A stretch of 43,188 nt of DNA from Clostridia bacterium (GTDB taxonomy: Bacteria > Bacillota > Peptococcia > DRI-13 > SM3-B62): the NCBI GenBank assembly GCA_018432615.1, contig JAHDSQ010000035.1, forward strand, positions 1-43,188, in the 5' to 3' direction. This document shows positions 20,809 through 29,274 of this stretch, piece by piece. The notes under the pieces are model-generated. The model searched no databases. It was not told where the DNA came from and saw nothing but the letters and a program-made list of their open reading frames with translations. Made by a program: the position numbers and the translations under genes. How positions within the stretch are numbered: position 1 is the first letter of the stretch; each line of letters begins with the position of its first letter.

Positions 20809-21521
20809 TGGACGGGATGAAGCTAAAAGGAATGTTAGAAGATCGTGGTATAAAAGTGTCAAATAGTCAGCTGGAGATGTTTGAAATATATTTAAAGGAA
20901 TTAAAGGAGTGGAACAATAGATTTAACTTGACTGCCCTCAAAGACGAAAACGAGATCATAATTAAGCATATTTACGATTCTTTGCTCATCATATCAACCG
21001 CTAACTGGCAAAAAGAAGCGAAGGTAATCGACGTAGGAACGGGGGCGGGATTTCCCGGGATACCTCTAAAGATAATGAATGAAGAATTGGAAATCACCTT
21101 AGTTGACTCAACTGAAAAGAAAAAGGAATTCCTAGAGCACGTTATAGAAATATTGAAGCTGAACAAAGTAACAGCGCTCCATGCCAGGGCGGAAGAGTTG
21201 GGGCGAAGGGAAGAATGTAGGGAGAATTATGACATTGCAGTGGCAAGGGCAGTAGCTAAGCTGCCTATTCTTCTGGAATATTGCCTGCCGTTAGTGAAGG
21301 TTGGGGGCGTATTTATAGCCTATAAGGGAAGCAGGGCCGTGGAAGAATTGGAAAGTGCCGGCAAGGCACTACAAGAGTTAGGCGGGAAAGTCGCGAGAAT
21401 AACTGAGTTTGCTTTGCCCGAGAATCAAGGCAAAAGGGTACTGATAGAAATAAAAAAAGAAAGCAAAACAGATAAAAGGTATCCGCGCAGAATAGGAGTG
21501 GCCGCAAAAAGGTCTCTGTAA
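20805..21521 (+). CDS. rsmG: 16S rRNA (guanine527-N7)-methyltransferase RsmG
   Basis: Methylates G527 of 16S rRNA with S-adenosylmethionine; loss gives low-level streptomycin resistance in several bacteria. 238 aa. The SAM-binding motif I is [37 protein letters not shown] and [19 protein letters not shown] are typical of the family. The start ATG at 20805 overlaps the mnmG stop; ATG 20808 or 20817 are alternatives. A near-match to the Noc-binding palindrome (12 of 14) lies inside the codons of motif I (21050-21063). Confidence 0.96.
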   Translation: MMDGMKLKGMLEDRGIKVSNSQLEMFEIYLKELKEWNNRFNLTALKDENEIIIKHIYDSLLIISTANWQKEAKVIDVGTGAGFPGIPLKIMNEELEITLVDSTEKKKEFLEHVIEILKLNKVTALHARAEELGRREECRENYDIAVARAVAKLPILLEYCLPLVKVGGVFIAYKGSRAVEELESAGKALQELGGKVARITEFALPENQGKRVLIEIKKESKTDKRYPRRIGVAAKRSL

Positions 21522-21606
21522 ATGGAAAAAAATAGAAATAAATAAAGGATATTTGCAGTTTAGCTAGAATAGAAAAGCATATAAGAGGTCATGGGGGGGT
21601 CATGAG

Positions 21607-22452
21607 GTGAGGGAATCAATATCGAAAATGTTTCGTGCCGGTAGCGGCGGTGTGGAAGAAAGGAACAATACTGTCACGGAAGTTGATATAGTTAAAATAA
21701 AAGCAAACCCGTTCCAGCCAAGAAAATTTTTCGATCCTATCCAGATGAAGGAACTGGCTAAGTCTATAGAAGAATACGGCGTTATACAACCGATTATAGT
21801 GAGAAAAAATAACGATTATTATGAATTAGTTGCTGGCGAAAGAAGGCTTAGGGCTTCACAATCAATAGGGATGGAGAAAATACCGGCTATAATTAAGGAA
21901 TACAACAACAATGAGTTGGCAGAGATTGCCTTGATAGAAAACCTACAGCGAGAGGACTTGAATTATTTTGAGGAAGCGGAAGGATACAGAAAATTAATAA
22001 CAGAATTCGAGTTAACACAAGAGGAAGTGGCCAAGAGGGTGGGTAAAAGCCAATCCACCATTGCTAACAAGCTGAGACTATTAAAACTACCGGAGGAAAC
22101 AAGGAAGAATATTTCACCGGAAGTGGTTACGGAGAGACATGCCAGGGCATTGTTGAAAATAAAGGATACGGCACTGCAAATTTCAGCCTTAAAAGAAATA
22201 TACGAAAATGAGCTTAATGTAAGGGAAACAGACATGCTCGTGGACAGAGTGATAAAAAGCGAAGAGGGTGGCGGCGAGAAAGAGACAGGAAAAAGGATAG
22301 TTAGAATATTTAAAGACATGAGGATTTATCTTAACACGATAAGATCTGCCGTAAAAGCTATTAAATCGGCGGGGATAGATGTCAGAATGCAGGAAAAGGA
22401 ATACGATGAACATATTGAAGTATTAATTAAGATTCCAAAGGGCAAAGGATGA
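21607..22452 (+). CDS. noc: Nucleoid occlusion protein Noc (ParB family, CTPase)
   Basis: ParB-family DNA clamp that binds many chromosomal sites and, through an N-terminal amphipathic helix, the membrane, keeping division away from the nucleoid. 281 aa. Residues 1-10 (MRESISKMFR) fit the membrane-targeting helix. The CTP-binding part has ANPFQPRK, GERRLRAS and ENLQREDLN. The helix-turn-helix reads LTQEEVAKRVGKSQSTIANK. The residues known to separate Noc from ParB are all of Noc type: Gln in KSQS, Lys in ANK, Lys in LLK and Arg in TERHAR. GTG start at 21607 with GGGGGGGT upstream. Two parS sites follow it. Confidence 0.93.
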   Translation: MRESISKMFRAGSGGVEERNNTVTEVDIVKIKANPFQPRKFFDPIQMKELAKSIEEYGVIQPIIVRKNNDYYELVAGERRLRASQSIGMEKIPAIIKEYNNNELAEIALIENLQREDLNYFEEAEGYRKLITEFELTQEEVAKRVGKSQSTIANKLRLLKLPEETRKNISPEVVTERHARALLKIKDTALQISALKEIYENELNVRETDMLVDRVIKSEEGGGEKETGKRIVRIFKDMRIYLNTIRSAVKAIKSAGIDVRMQEKEYDEHIEVLIKIPKGKG

Positions 22453-22462
22453 GGCAAACAAA

Positions 22463-22478
22463 TGTTTCACGTGAAACA
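22463..22478. promoter_or_regulatory. parS: parS site 1
   Basis: Exact TGTTTCACGTGAAACA, the consensus 16-bp palindrome loaded by ParB (Spo0J). It begins 11 nt after the noc stop codon. Confidence 0.97.
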
Positions 22479-22497
22479 GGGACAGCCGCTAAAAAAA

Positions 22498-22513
22498 TGT
22501 TTCACGTGAAACA
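22498..22513. promoter_or_regulatory. parS: parS site 2, inside a 30-bp palindrome
   Basis: A second exact TGTTTCACGTGAAACA, 35 bp centre to centre from the first. It is flanked by seven A on the left and seven T on the right, so 22491-22520 is one perfect 30-bp palindrome. As RNA this is a hairpin with a U tract, so the site may also terminate the noc transcript. Confidence 0.95.
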
Positions 22514-22527
22514 TTTTTTTTGATGAT

Positions 22528-22554
22528 GAGGGGCTGAAATATCTTCAGCCCCTC
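22528..22554. repeat. Perfect 11-bp inverted repeat between parS and parA
   Basis: GAGGGGCTGAA and TTCAGCCCCTC around a 5-nt loop. It is GC-rich and has no T run on either side, so it is not a standard intrinsic terminator. It follows parS site 2 by 14 nt. Confidence 0.8.
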
Positions 22555-22660
22555 ACTCTACCAGAAAGCATAAAATAAATGGTTGTCAGGGGAAGGAACA
22601 AAGAAAAAGATGTTGAAATTAGAAACTGGGACAAAAGATATTAGGAGATGAGGTAATAAA

Positions 22661-23422
22661 ATGGGGAAAATATTAACCATCGCCAATCAGAAGGGGGGCG
22701 TTGCAAAAACCACAACAGCAGTCAATCTAAGCGCCTGTTTAGCAGAGATAGGCAAAAAGGTGCTGCTGATTGATATAGACCCACAAAGTAATGCAACCAG
22801 TGGTTTAGGTATTAGCAAGACCGATATCAAGCGTTGTATATATGATTGTTTGATAAATGATATAGCTATAAAAAACCTGGTACTGACAACGCAAATAGAA
22901 AACCTATATATAGTCCCGGCGAGCATTCAGCTGGCAGGGGCTGAAGTTGAGTTGGTATCTGTAATATCAAGGGAGACAAAATTAAAGAAAGCACTTTCAG
23001 AGATAAAACAAGAGTACGAATATATTATTATTGATTGTCCGCCGTCCCTTGGATTGTTAACGCTAAATGCCATGACAGCAGCCGATAAGATGCTGATTCC
23101 TATCCAATGCGAGTATTATGCACTGGAAGGTCTTAGCCAATTGATGAATACGGTAACCTTAGTAAAAAAACACTTAAACCCGGCGTTGGATATTGAGGGA
23201 GTCGTACTGACCATGTTCGATGCTCGAACAAACCTCTCGATTCAAGTTGTCGATGAAGTGAAGGCGTACTTTAAAGAAAAGGTTTTTTGTTCAATAATAC
23301 CGCGGAATGTTCGCCTGAGTGAAGCCCCTAGTCACGGGTTGCCAATCATTTTATATGATCCGAAATCACGGGGTGCCGAGCAGTATAGGGAATTAGCGGA
23401 GGAGGTCGTTGAGCGTGAATAA
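22661..23422 (+). CDS. parA: Chromosome partitioning ATPase ParA/Soj
   Basis: Deviant Walker ATPase that works with ParB-parS in origin segregation and, in Bacillus (Soj), controls DnaA. 253 aa. The deviant P-loop is KGGVAKTTTAVNL (11-23), with the signature lysine; the Walker A' region is LLIDIDPQSNATSGLG and the Walker B region is YIIIDCPPSLGLLTLNA. The C-terminal part carries PRNVRLSEAPSHG. ATG start at 22661 with AGGAGATGAGG upstream. It overlaps the parB reading frame slightly at its end. Confidence 0.97.
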   Translation: MGKILTIANQKGGVAKTTTAVNLSACLAEIGKKVLLIDIDPQSNATSGLGISKTDIKRCIYDCLINDIAIKNLVLTTQIENLYIVPASIQLAGAEVELVSVISRETKLKKALSEIKQEYEYIIIDCPPSLGLLTLNAMTAADKMLIPIQCEYYALEGLSQLMNTVTLVKKHLNPALDIEGVVLTMFDARTNLSIQVVDEVKAYFKEKVFCSIIPRNVRLSEAPSHGLPIILYDPKSRGAEQYRELAEEVVERE

Positions 23423-24290
23423 AAAAGGGCTGGGAAAAGGGTTGTCGGCACTGATACCTTTGGATGCCGAGGAAATTACTAAGGATGAGCCGATTGAGGA
23501 AGTCAGGGTTGCGGACATTAAGCCTAATACATTTCAACCCCGTAGAACGTTTAACGAAGAAAAACTTCGGGAGTTGGCGGAATCAATTAAGGAACATGGG
23601 GTCCTTCAGCCAATAATCGTTAGAGCGATTGGCTCGAATAAATATGAGCTGGTGGTTGGAGAAAGAAGATTGCGAGCTTGCCAAATAATCAAAAAAGAAA
23701 CACTGCCTGCCGTGATCAAGGATTTCAGTAATCAGGAAATGATGGAAATAGCCTTAGTGGAAAACATTCAAAGACAGGATTTAAGTCCGATAGAAGAGGC
23801 CTATGCCTACAGAAAACTAATTCAGGAATTCAACTTAACTCAGGAGCAGGTAGCACAGAGACTGGCCAAAAGCAGATCGTTGATTGCCAATATGATTAGG
23901 ATATTAAATTTGCCCCAGGAAATCCTTGATATGGTGGAGGGGGGGCTTCTGACGGTTGGGCATGCGCGCCCGTTATTGGCAATAGCAGACAAAAACACAC
24001 AAGTAAGATTGGCAAAAAAAATAATTGACAATAGTTTAACAGCCAGGGATGCAGAAAACCTTACCAAAGAAGCAGCCGCAAAAGAAAACATAACAAAAGA
24101 GAAGAAAACAAGAGTAAAAGAAAAAACATCTCCCGTCATGCAAGACTTAGAATCAAAGCTGCGAGACGTTTGTCGGACAAAGGTTAGAATAAAAGAAGAA
24201 GGGAAAGGCGGAAAGATAGAAATTAATTACTATAACAACGATGACTTTGAAAGGATCATGACCTTGTTTTTTCCTGATTATACCATATGA
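23415..24290 (+). CDS. parB: Chromosome partitioning protein ParB/Spo0J
   Basis: CTP-dependent DNA clamp that loads at parS and recruits SMC/condensin to the origin. About 291 aa. The N terminus KKGLGKGLSALIP stimulates ParA ATPase. The CTP-binding region has NTFQPRRTF, GERRLRAC and ENIQRQDLSPIEEA; the helix-turn-helix has LTQEQVAQRLAKSRSLIANM. It keeps Arg in KSRS and Gly in TVGHAR, as in ParB rather than Noc. The C terminus is the dimerisation domain. I start at GTG 23415 (9 nt after GGAGG); TTG 23409 is possible. It overlaps the parA end. Confidence 0.96.
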   Translation: MNKKGLGKGLSALIPLDAEEITKDEPIEEVRVADIKPNTFQPRRTFNEEKLRELAESIKEHGVLQPIIVRAIGSNKYELVVGERRLRACQIIKKETLPAVIKDFSNQEMMEIALVENIQRQDLSPIEEAYAYRKLIQEFNLTQEQVAQRLAKSRSLIANMIRILNLPQEILDMVEGGLLTVGHARPLLAIADKNTQVRLAKKIIDNSLTARDAENLTKEAAAKENITKEKKTRVKEKTSPVMQDLESKLRDVCRTKVRIKEEGKGGKIEINYYNNDDFERIMTLFFPDYTI

Positions 24291-24449
24291 AATTTTACAC
24301 ATTTTTTTCTTGTGTAGGGCTAGCCAAAAAGGGGAAAACAAGTTATAATGGCATGTGACTAGTGGTATCAACATTTTATCTCTATATTCCGAGCATAGTA
24401 TGCTGCTTTTAATAATGCGGCCATATTGTCCTTTTATTTTTTTGTGCGC

Positions 24450-24467
24450 ATGTGAAATGTTTAACAA
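24450..24467. promoter_or_regulatory. Candidate Rex (NADH/NAD+ sensor) operator
   Basis: ATGTGAAATGTTTAACAA matches the Rex palindrome TTGTTAAnnnnTTAACAA at 12 of 14 specified positions. It lies about 60 bp upstream of the NADH-linked hydrogenase operon and overlaps its probable -35. Rex represses such fermentation and hydrogenase genes when NADH is low. Whether this genome has rex is not visible here. Confidence 0.55.
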
Positions 24468-24490
24468 AGGCTTTCTTAATCATTTATATA
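24461..24490 (+). promoter_or_regulatory. Candidate hydrogenase-operon promoter
   Basis: -35 TTAACA (24461-24466) and -10 TTATAT or TATATA (24484-24490) with 17-18 bp between. The -35 lies in the candidate Rex operator. The -35 is imperfect; a TATAAT at 24344-24349 with a weak -35 is an alternative. Confidence 0.4.
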
Positions 24491-24524
24491 CATTGTTATT
24501 AAATAGTCAAGGGGGTTGAGTTTT

Positions 24525-25040
24525 ATGAGTTGTCAATGTCAAGGCAAAACGGGGGAAAAAGAAAGCAAATGTGAAATTATTGACCGCGTTGTCGATAAAT
24601 ATCAGGGCCAAGAAGGCTCTATGATTCCCGTTTTGCACGAGGTCCAGCAGGCCATTGGTTATTTGCCTGAGGACGTCCAAGCATATGTGGCTGAAAAAAT
24701 GGGGGTACCGTTGAGTGAGGTTTACGGTGTTGTCAGCTTCTATGCGCTATTCACTACAGAGCCCATTGGTAAATACAAAATCAGCATCTGCTTGGGAACC
24801 GCTTGTTATGTCAAGGGCTCCGGTCGAATCCTGGAAGAATTTGAAAAGAAACTCGGTATTAAGGTAGGCGAAACAACAGAGGACGGTCTATTTACCCTTG
24901 AGGCCTGCCGTTGTCTGGGTGCATGCGGCTTGGCACCGGTCCTTGTTGTTAATGAAAACGTACATGGGCGGCTGAAGATTACCGATGTACCGGAGATAAT
25001 TGAAAAGTACAGAGCCATGAGCAGAGAGGAGGCGTCATAA
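24525..25040 (+). CDS. hydC: NADH-dependent [FeFe]-hydrogenase, NuoE-like subunit (HydC type)
   Basis: A 171-aa thioredoxin-fold [2Fe-2S] protein of the NuoE/HoxE/HydC family; passes electrons between the flavin subunit and the rest of the complex. The N-terminal helical part contains IPVLHEVQQAIGYLPEDVQA and VYGVVSFYALFTTEPIGKY, typical of NuoE. All four cluster ligands are visible: CLGTAC and CRCLGAC (C-x4-C and C-x3-C). Start is ATG 24525 after AAGGGGG; a TTG at 24516 would be too close to that site. The gene overlaps the next one by 1 nt (TAATG). First gene of a four-gene hydrogenase operon. Confidence 0.92.
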   Translation: MSCQCQGKTGEKESKCEIIDRVVDKYQGQEGSMIPVLHEVQQAIGYLPEDVQAYVAEKMGVPLSEVYGVVSFYALFTTEPIGKYKISICLGTACYVKGSGRILEEFEKKLGIKVGETTEDGLFTLEACRCLGACGLAPVLVVNENVHGRLKITDVPEIIEKYRAMSREEAS

Positions 25041-25405
25041 TGCGTTCCTTGGAAGAATTAAAAGCCCTGAAGGAAAAGGTGCAAAAAGCAAATGCAGTCC
25101 GTGAGGATAGGGGAGCTCCAACCGTTACCGTACACATGGGAACATGTGGCATCGCCAATGGGGCTAGAGAGGTACTCCATGCCGTGATGGAGGAGATACA
25201 GACACGCAATCTTACTGATGTTCATGTTAAACAGACGGGATGTCCCGGCTTGTGTCATATGGAACCGTTGATGACGATAACGATTCCCGGGCAAACTCCC
25301 TGTTTATATGGAAAGCTCGATCCGGCGAAGGCAAAGAAGGTAATAATCCAACATGTTGTTAATAATCAGCCTGTTGTAGAGTGGCTGGTTAACGCAGATA
25401 AATAA
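25040..25405 (+). CDS. Thioredoxin-like [2Fe-2S] ferredoxin-type subunit of the hydrogenase operon
   Basis: A 121-aa protein with the thioredoxin-like ferredoxin fold, comparable to the small accessory subunit (HydD) found in some acetogen hydrogenase operons. The second ligand pair is present as GCPGLC. The first pair is altered: where the flavin subunit next door has CTGTGC, this one reads HMGTC, so only one of the two cysteines remains. A further cysteine occurs in TPCLYG. It may carry an incomplete or no cluster and act structurally. Its ATG overlaps the upstream stop, and the flavin subunit follows after 52 nt, so it belongs to the complex by context. Confidence 0.75.
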   Translation: MRSLEELKALKEKVQKANAVREDRGAPTVTVHMGTCGIANGAREVLHAVMEEIQTRNLTDVHVKQTGCPGLCHMEPLMTITIPGQTPCLYGKLDPAKAKKVIIQHVVNNQPVVEWLVNADK

Positions 25406-25457
25406 GGGCTAAATTAGAAAAGTTCACTTAAGGCTAAAGGTGAAGGAGGAGTCGAAC

Positions 25458-27251
25458 ATGGAGTTCTATCGTTCCCATGTACTGGTGTGTACCGGAACGG
25501 GCTGCGCGTCGTCAGGCGCTCCCCAAATTATAGAACAGTTAAAAAAAGAACTTAAAGACAAAGGCTTGGAAAAAGAGATAAAAATTGTAGAAACCGGGTG
25601 CTTCGGTTTTTGTGAAACAGGTCCTATCATGGTTGTATATCCTGAAGGAACTTTTTACTGTCGAGTAAAACCTGATGACGTTAAAGAGATAGTTGAAGAG
25701 CACTTTATTAAGGGTAGAGTCGTCAAGCGTATCCTGTACAGTGGAAATACCGATGAAGTCAAAGTACAAGAATTTGAAGACATTGATTTTTTCAAGTACC
25801 AAGAAAGAATTGCTTTGACCAACTCCGGGCAAATCAATCCCGAAGATATTGAAGAATATATCGGAAATGACGGATATTTTGCACTTGGGAAAGTATTGCA
25901 TGAGATGACACCATTAGAGGTCATAGAAGAGGTTAAAAACGCCGGGCTCAGAGGGCGGGGCGGGGCAGGATTTCCTACCGGGCTAAAATGGCAGTTCGCA
26001 TACAATTCTCAAGGAGACCAAAAATACGTTGTATGTAACGCTGACGAAGGTGATCCCGGTGCATTTATGGATCGCAGCGTGCTAGAAGGTGACCCGCATT
26101 CGGTGCTGGAGGCCATGGCGATTGCAGGCTATGCCATTGGAGCTAACCAGGGTTATGTTTATTGCCGTGCGGAGTACCCCATTGCCATAGAACGCTTGAA
26201 TATAGCCATAAAACAGGCTCGTGAAAGGGGCCTGTTGGGTAAAAACATCTTCGGAAAAGGCTTCGACTTTGATATAGAAATCCGTTTGGGAGCCGGTGCT
26301 TTTGTTTGTGGTGAGGAAACGGCATTATTAGCTTCTATTGAGGGAAAAAGAGGGGAGCCGAGACCTAGGCCGCCTTTCCCGGCAGTTGAAGGATTGTGGA
26401 AAAAACCAACAATTATCAACAATGTGGAGACCCTTGCCAATGTAAGACATATTATTCTTAAAGGAGCCGAATGGTTCGCATCCATTGGGACTGAGAACAG
26501 TAAAGGTACAAAAGTATTTGCCTTGGCCGGCAAGATCAACAACACAGGATTGATTGAGGTTCCGATGGGGACAACGCTGAGGACAATCATCTACGGAATC
26601 GGCGGTGGTATTCCTGACGGCAAGGCATTTAAGGCGGCTCAGCTGGGAGGACCCTCCGGCGCATGTATTCCGGCCGAACATTTGGACTTGGAACTCGATT
26701 ATGACAAACTCAAATCAATCGGCGCGATGATGGGATCAGGCGGGATGATCATTTTGGATGAAGATAATTGCATGGTTGACGTAGCACGTTTCTTCCTGGA
26801 GTTTACACAGGATGAATCCTGCGGAAAGTGTCCGCCATGCCGTATCGGAACTAAAAGGATGCTGGAAATACTGACAAAAATAACCGAAGGCAGAGGAGAG
26901 CCGGAGGATATTGAGAATTTGGAAACATTGGCTTCAACGATTCAAAATACAGCACTTTGTGCCCTGGGGCAAACTGCGCCAAACCCTGTTCTAAGCACGT
27001 TGCGTTATTTCCGGGATGAGTATGAAGCACATATAAATGAGAAAAGATGTCCCGCCGGTGTCTGCAAGAGTTTGCTGTCTTTTGTTATAGATGCAGACAA
27101 GTGCCGCGGTTGTGGGCTTTGTGCACGCCATTGTCCTGCTGACGCTATCAGTGGCAAGGTTAAAGAACCCTTCGTAATTGATCAGGACAAGTGTACAAAA
27201 TGTGGTACATGCATGGAAAAATGTAAATTTGGGGCTATTTCAAAAAAATAG
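25458..27251 (+). CDS. hydB: NADH-dependent [FeFe]-hydrogenase, flavin (NuoF-like) subunit HydB
   Basis: FMN- and NADH-binding subunit of a HydABC-type hydrogenase; the proposed site of electron bifurcation between NAD+ and ferredoxin. About 597 aa. Domains in order: an N-terminal [2Fe-2S] thioredoxin-like domain (CTGTGC and CFGFC); the NuoF FMN/NADH core with GRGGAGFPTGLKW, NADEGDPGAFMDR and GAGAFVCGEETALLASIEGK; an SLBB domain; the [4Fe-4S] motif CGKCPPCRIGTKRM; and a C-terminal 2[4Fe-4S] ferredoxin (CRGCGLCARHC and CTKCGTCMEKC). Start is ATG 25458, with AAGGAGGAG six nt upstream; the in-frame GTG at 25440 overlaps that site. Confidence 0.95.
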   Translation: MEFYRSHVLVCTGTGCASSGAPQIIEQLKKELKDKGLEKEIKIVETGCFGFCETGPIMVVYPEGTFYCRVKPDDVKEIVEEHFIKGRVVKRILYSGNTDEVKVQEFEDIDFFKYQERIALTNSGQINPEDIEEYIGNDGYFALGKVLHEMTPLEVIEEVKNAGLRGRGGAGFPTGLKWQFAYNSQGDQKYVVCNADEGDPGAFMDRSVLEGDPHSVLEAMAIAGYAIGANQGYVYCRAEYPIAIERLNIAIKQARERGLLGKNIFGKGFDFDIEIRLGAGAFVCGEETALLASIEGKRGEPRPRPPFPAVEGLWKKPTIINNVETLANVRHIILKGAEWFASIGTENSKGTKVFALAGKINNTGLIEVPMGTTLRTIIYGIGGGIPDGKAFKAAQLGGPSGACIPAEHLDLELDYDKLKSIGAMMGSGGMIILDEDNCMVDVARFFLEFTQDESCGKCPPCRIGTKRMLEILTKITEGRGEPEDIENLETLASTIQNTALCALGQTAPNPVLSTLRYFRDEYEAHINEKRCPAGVCKSLLSFVIDADKCRGCGLCARHCPADAISGKVKEPFVIDQDKCTKCGTCMEKCKFGAISKK

Positions 27252-27288
27252 GAGCCTAAATCAAAAAGAGCAAGGAGAGTGACCGCTC

Positions 27289-29061
27289 ATGGAAATGGTA
27301 AATTTAACAATTGACGGTCAAGAAGTGCAGGTGCCCAAGGGTTCGACTGTCCTGGAAGCCGCACAAAAGGCCGGAATCGATATTCCCACTTTGTGTCATC
27401 TGAAAGATATTAATAAAATCGGAGCCTGCAGGGTCTGTGTAGTTGAAATTGAAAAAGCAAGAGGGCTGCAGCCTTCCTGTACTTATCCTGTAACGGAGGG
27501 GATGGTTGTCAGGACAAATACGGCGATGGTAAGGGAATCCCGCAAAGCCGTAGTTGAACTTATCCTGTCAAACCACCCTATGGAATGCTTGACCTGCAGC
27601 CGCAGTACGGATTGTGAACTGCAAGCCTTAGCAAAGAAACTTGGGATCAAGGAAATTCGTTTTCAGGGAGAGAATAGCAACTTTCCTATGGATACTTCCA
27701 ACCCGGCGATTGTTAGAGATCCGAATAAGTGTATCCTATGTCGTCGGTGTGTGGCGGTTTGTAACGAAGTACAAGGTGTTGGAGCGCTGGGACTTAACGA
27801 GAGAGGCTTTAACAGTATTGTTGCACCGGCCTTTCAACATCCCCTTTCCGAGGTCAATTGCGTTTACTGCGGACAGTGTGTCAATGTCTGTCCTGTCGGG
27901 GCATTAAAGGAAAAAGATGAAATGCAGAAGGTTTGGGATGCCATTAATGATCCCGAAAAGCATGTTGTTCTGCAAACGGCACCGGCTGTCAGAGCTGCGC
28001 TGGGGGAAGAATTCGGACTGCCGATAGGCACAATCGTTACTAAAAAGATGGTAGCGGCAATAAGGAGACTGGGAATTGACAAAATCTTTGACACTGATTT
28101 TACGGCCGACCTTACTATTATGGAAGAGGGCAATGAATTCCTGGATCGTTTGCAAAACGGCGGTAAATTACCGTTGATGACTTCTTGTAGCCCTGGCTGG
28201 GTTAAGTATTGTGAACAACATTATCCGGAGTTTTTAGATAATCTTTCTACGGCAAAATCTCCGCAGCAGATGTTTGGTGCTCTGGCTAAGACATATTATC
28301 CCGAAAAATGCGGGATAGACGCTGCGAAGATCTTCTCGGTTTCGGTAATGCCTTGCACCGCGAAGAAATATGAACGGCAGAGACCAGAAATGATGGATAG
28401 CGGCTTTGTAGACGTAGATGCCGTTTTGACAACCAGAGAACTGGCTGCAATGATTAAGGAAGCGGGGCTTGATTTCAATTCATTGCCTGAGGAAGATTAC
28501 GACCTGCCAATGGGCATCTCTACAGGAGCCGGATTGATTTTCGGAGTTACCGGAGGAGTTATGGAGGCAGCTCTGCGCACGGTTTATGAAGTTGTAACCG
28601 GCAAAACCCTTGAGAAACTTGAGTTTGTCGAAGTGCGCGGCTTGGAGGGCATTAAAGAAGCGACTGTGGATGTACCTCCGGTTGGAACTGTTAAAGTAGC
28701 TGTTGCTCACGGTCTTGGTAATGCAAAAAAACTGCTGGAAAGGATCAAAGCAGGTGAAGCAGAATACCACTTCGTGGAAATCATGGCATGCCCCGGCGGA
28801 TGTATTGGTGGCGGAGGACAGCCACGTGTCACAGGCCCTGAACGTATGAGTCTTGAGGATAACTACTTGGATTTGAGGGCTCAAGCAGTTTATAACGAGG
28901 ATAAAAGTATGAAGATGCGGAAATCTCACGAAAACCCGGCAATAAAAACATTGTACGAGGAATATTTGGTTAAGCCGTTAGGAGAAAAATCCCATCATTT
29001 GCTGCATACACACTATCAGGCGAAACCCAAATATCAGGTGTTGGCTGAGAAGGAATGTTAA
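27289..29061 (+). CDS. hydA: [FeFe]-hydrogenase catalytic subunit HydA
   Basis: Catalytic subunit (590 aa) that reduces protons or oxidises H2 at the H-cluster. Domains in order: a [2Fe-2S] domain (CHLKDINKIGACRVC, then CTYP); the His-Cys3 [4Fe-4S] motif (HPMECLTCSRSTDC); two [4Fe-4S] motifs (CILCRRC and CVYCGQCVNVC); and the H-cluster domain with L1 TSCSPGW, L2 MPCTAKKYE and L3 MACPGGCIGGGGQP. A small-subunit-like tail follows. The residue after the L1 cysteine is Ser rather than the proton-relay Cys seen in many others. With HydB and HydC it forms an NAD- and probably ferredoxin-linked complex. The maturases HydEFG are not in the window. Confidence 0.97.
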   Translation: MEMVNLTIDGQEVQVPKGSTVLEAAQKAGIDIPTLCHLKDINKIGACRVCVVEIEKARGLQPSCTYPVTEGMVVRTNTAMVRESRKAVVELILSNHPMECLTCSRSTDCELQALAKKLGIKEIRFQGENSNFPMDTSNPAIVRDPNKCILCRRCVAVCNEVQGVGALGLNERGFNSIVAPAFQHPLSEVNCVYCGQCVNVCPVGALKEKDEMQKVWDAINDPEKHVVLQTAPAVRAALGEEFGLPIGTIVTKKMVAAIRRLGIDKIFDTDFTADLTIMEEGNEFLDRLQNGGKLPLMTSCSPGWVKYCEQHYPEFLDNLSTAKSPQQMFGALAKTYYPEKCGIDAAKIFSVSVMPCTAKKYERQRPEMMDSGFVDVDAVLTTRELAAMIKEAGLDFNSLPEEDYDLPMGISTGAGLIFGVTGGVMEAALRTVYEVVTGKTLEKLEFVEVRGLEGIKEATVDVPPVGTVKVAVAHGLGNAKKLLERIKAGEAEYHFVEIMACPGGCIGGGGQPRVTGPERMSLEDNYLDLRAQAVYNEDKSMKMRKSHENPAIKTLYEEYLVKPLGEKSHHLLHTHYQAKPKYQVLAEKEC

Positions 29062-29080
29062 GAAAGAATAAGGTGTAAAG

Positions 29081-29114
29081 AAAAGGGGGGGCAGGACGTT
29101 GCTCCCTCTTTTTC
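29081..29114 (+). terminator. Terminator of the hydrogenase operon
   Basis: GGGGGC pairs with GCTCCC (one G-T pair, 8-nt loop), extended by A-T pairs and followed by CTTTTTCT. Beyond it, 29115-29274 holds only a small CGCCC/GGGCG hairpin (29126-29140) and no clear promoter. Confidence 0.6.
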
Positions 29115-29274
29115 TCTTGATGGTGCGCCCAGCATGGGCGTAGTCTAACAACAGATGCTATGTTATAAAAAAACAGAACATTTAATCTATTGTCCGAGCA
29201 GCAGGATTTATCGAGTTAATAGCGAACTCTTATAGGCGACTCTTTTACTCCAAACGAACCGAGGTAGGTTGCGA

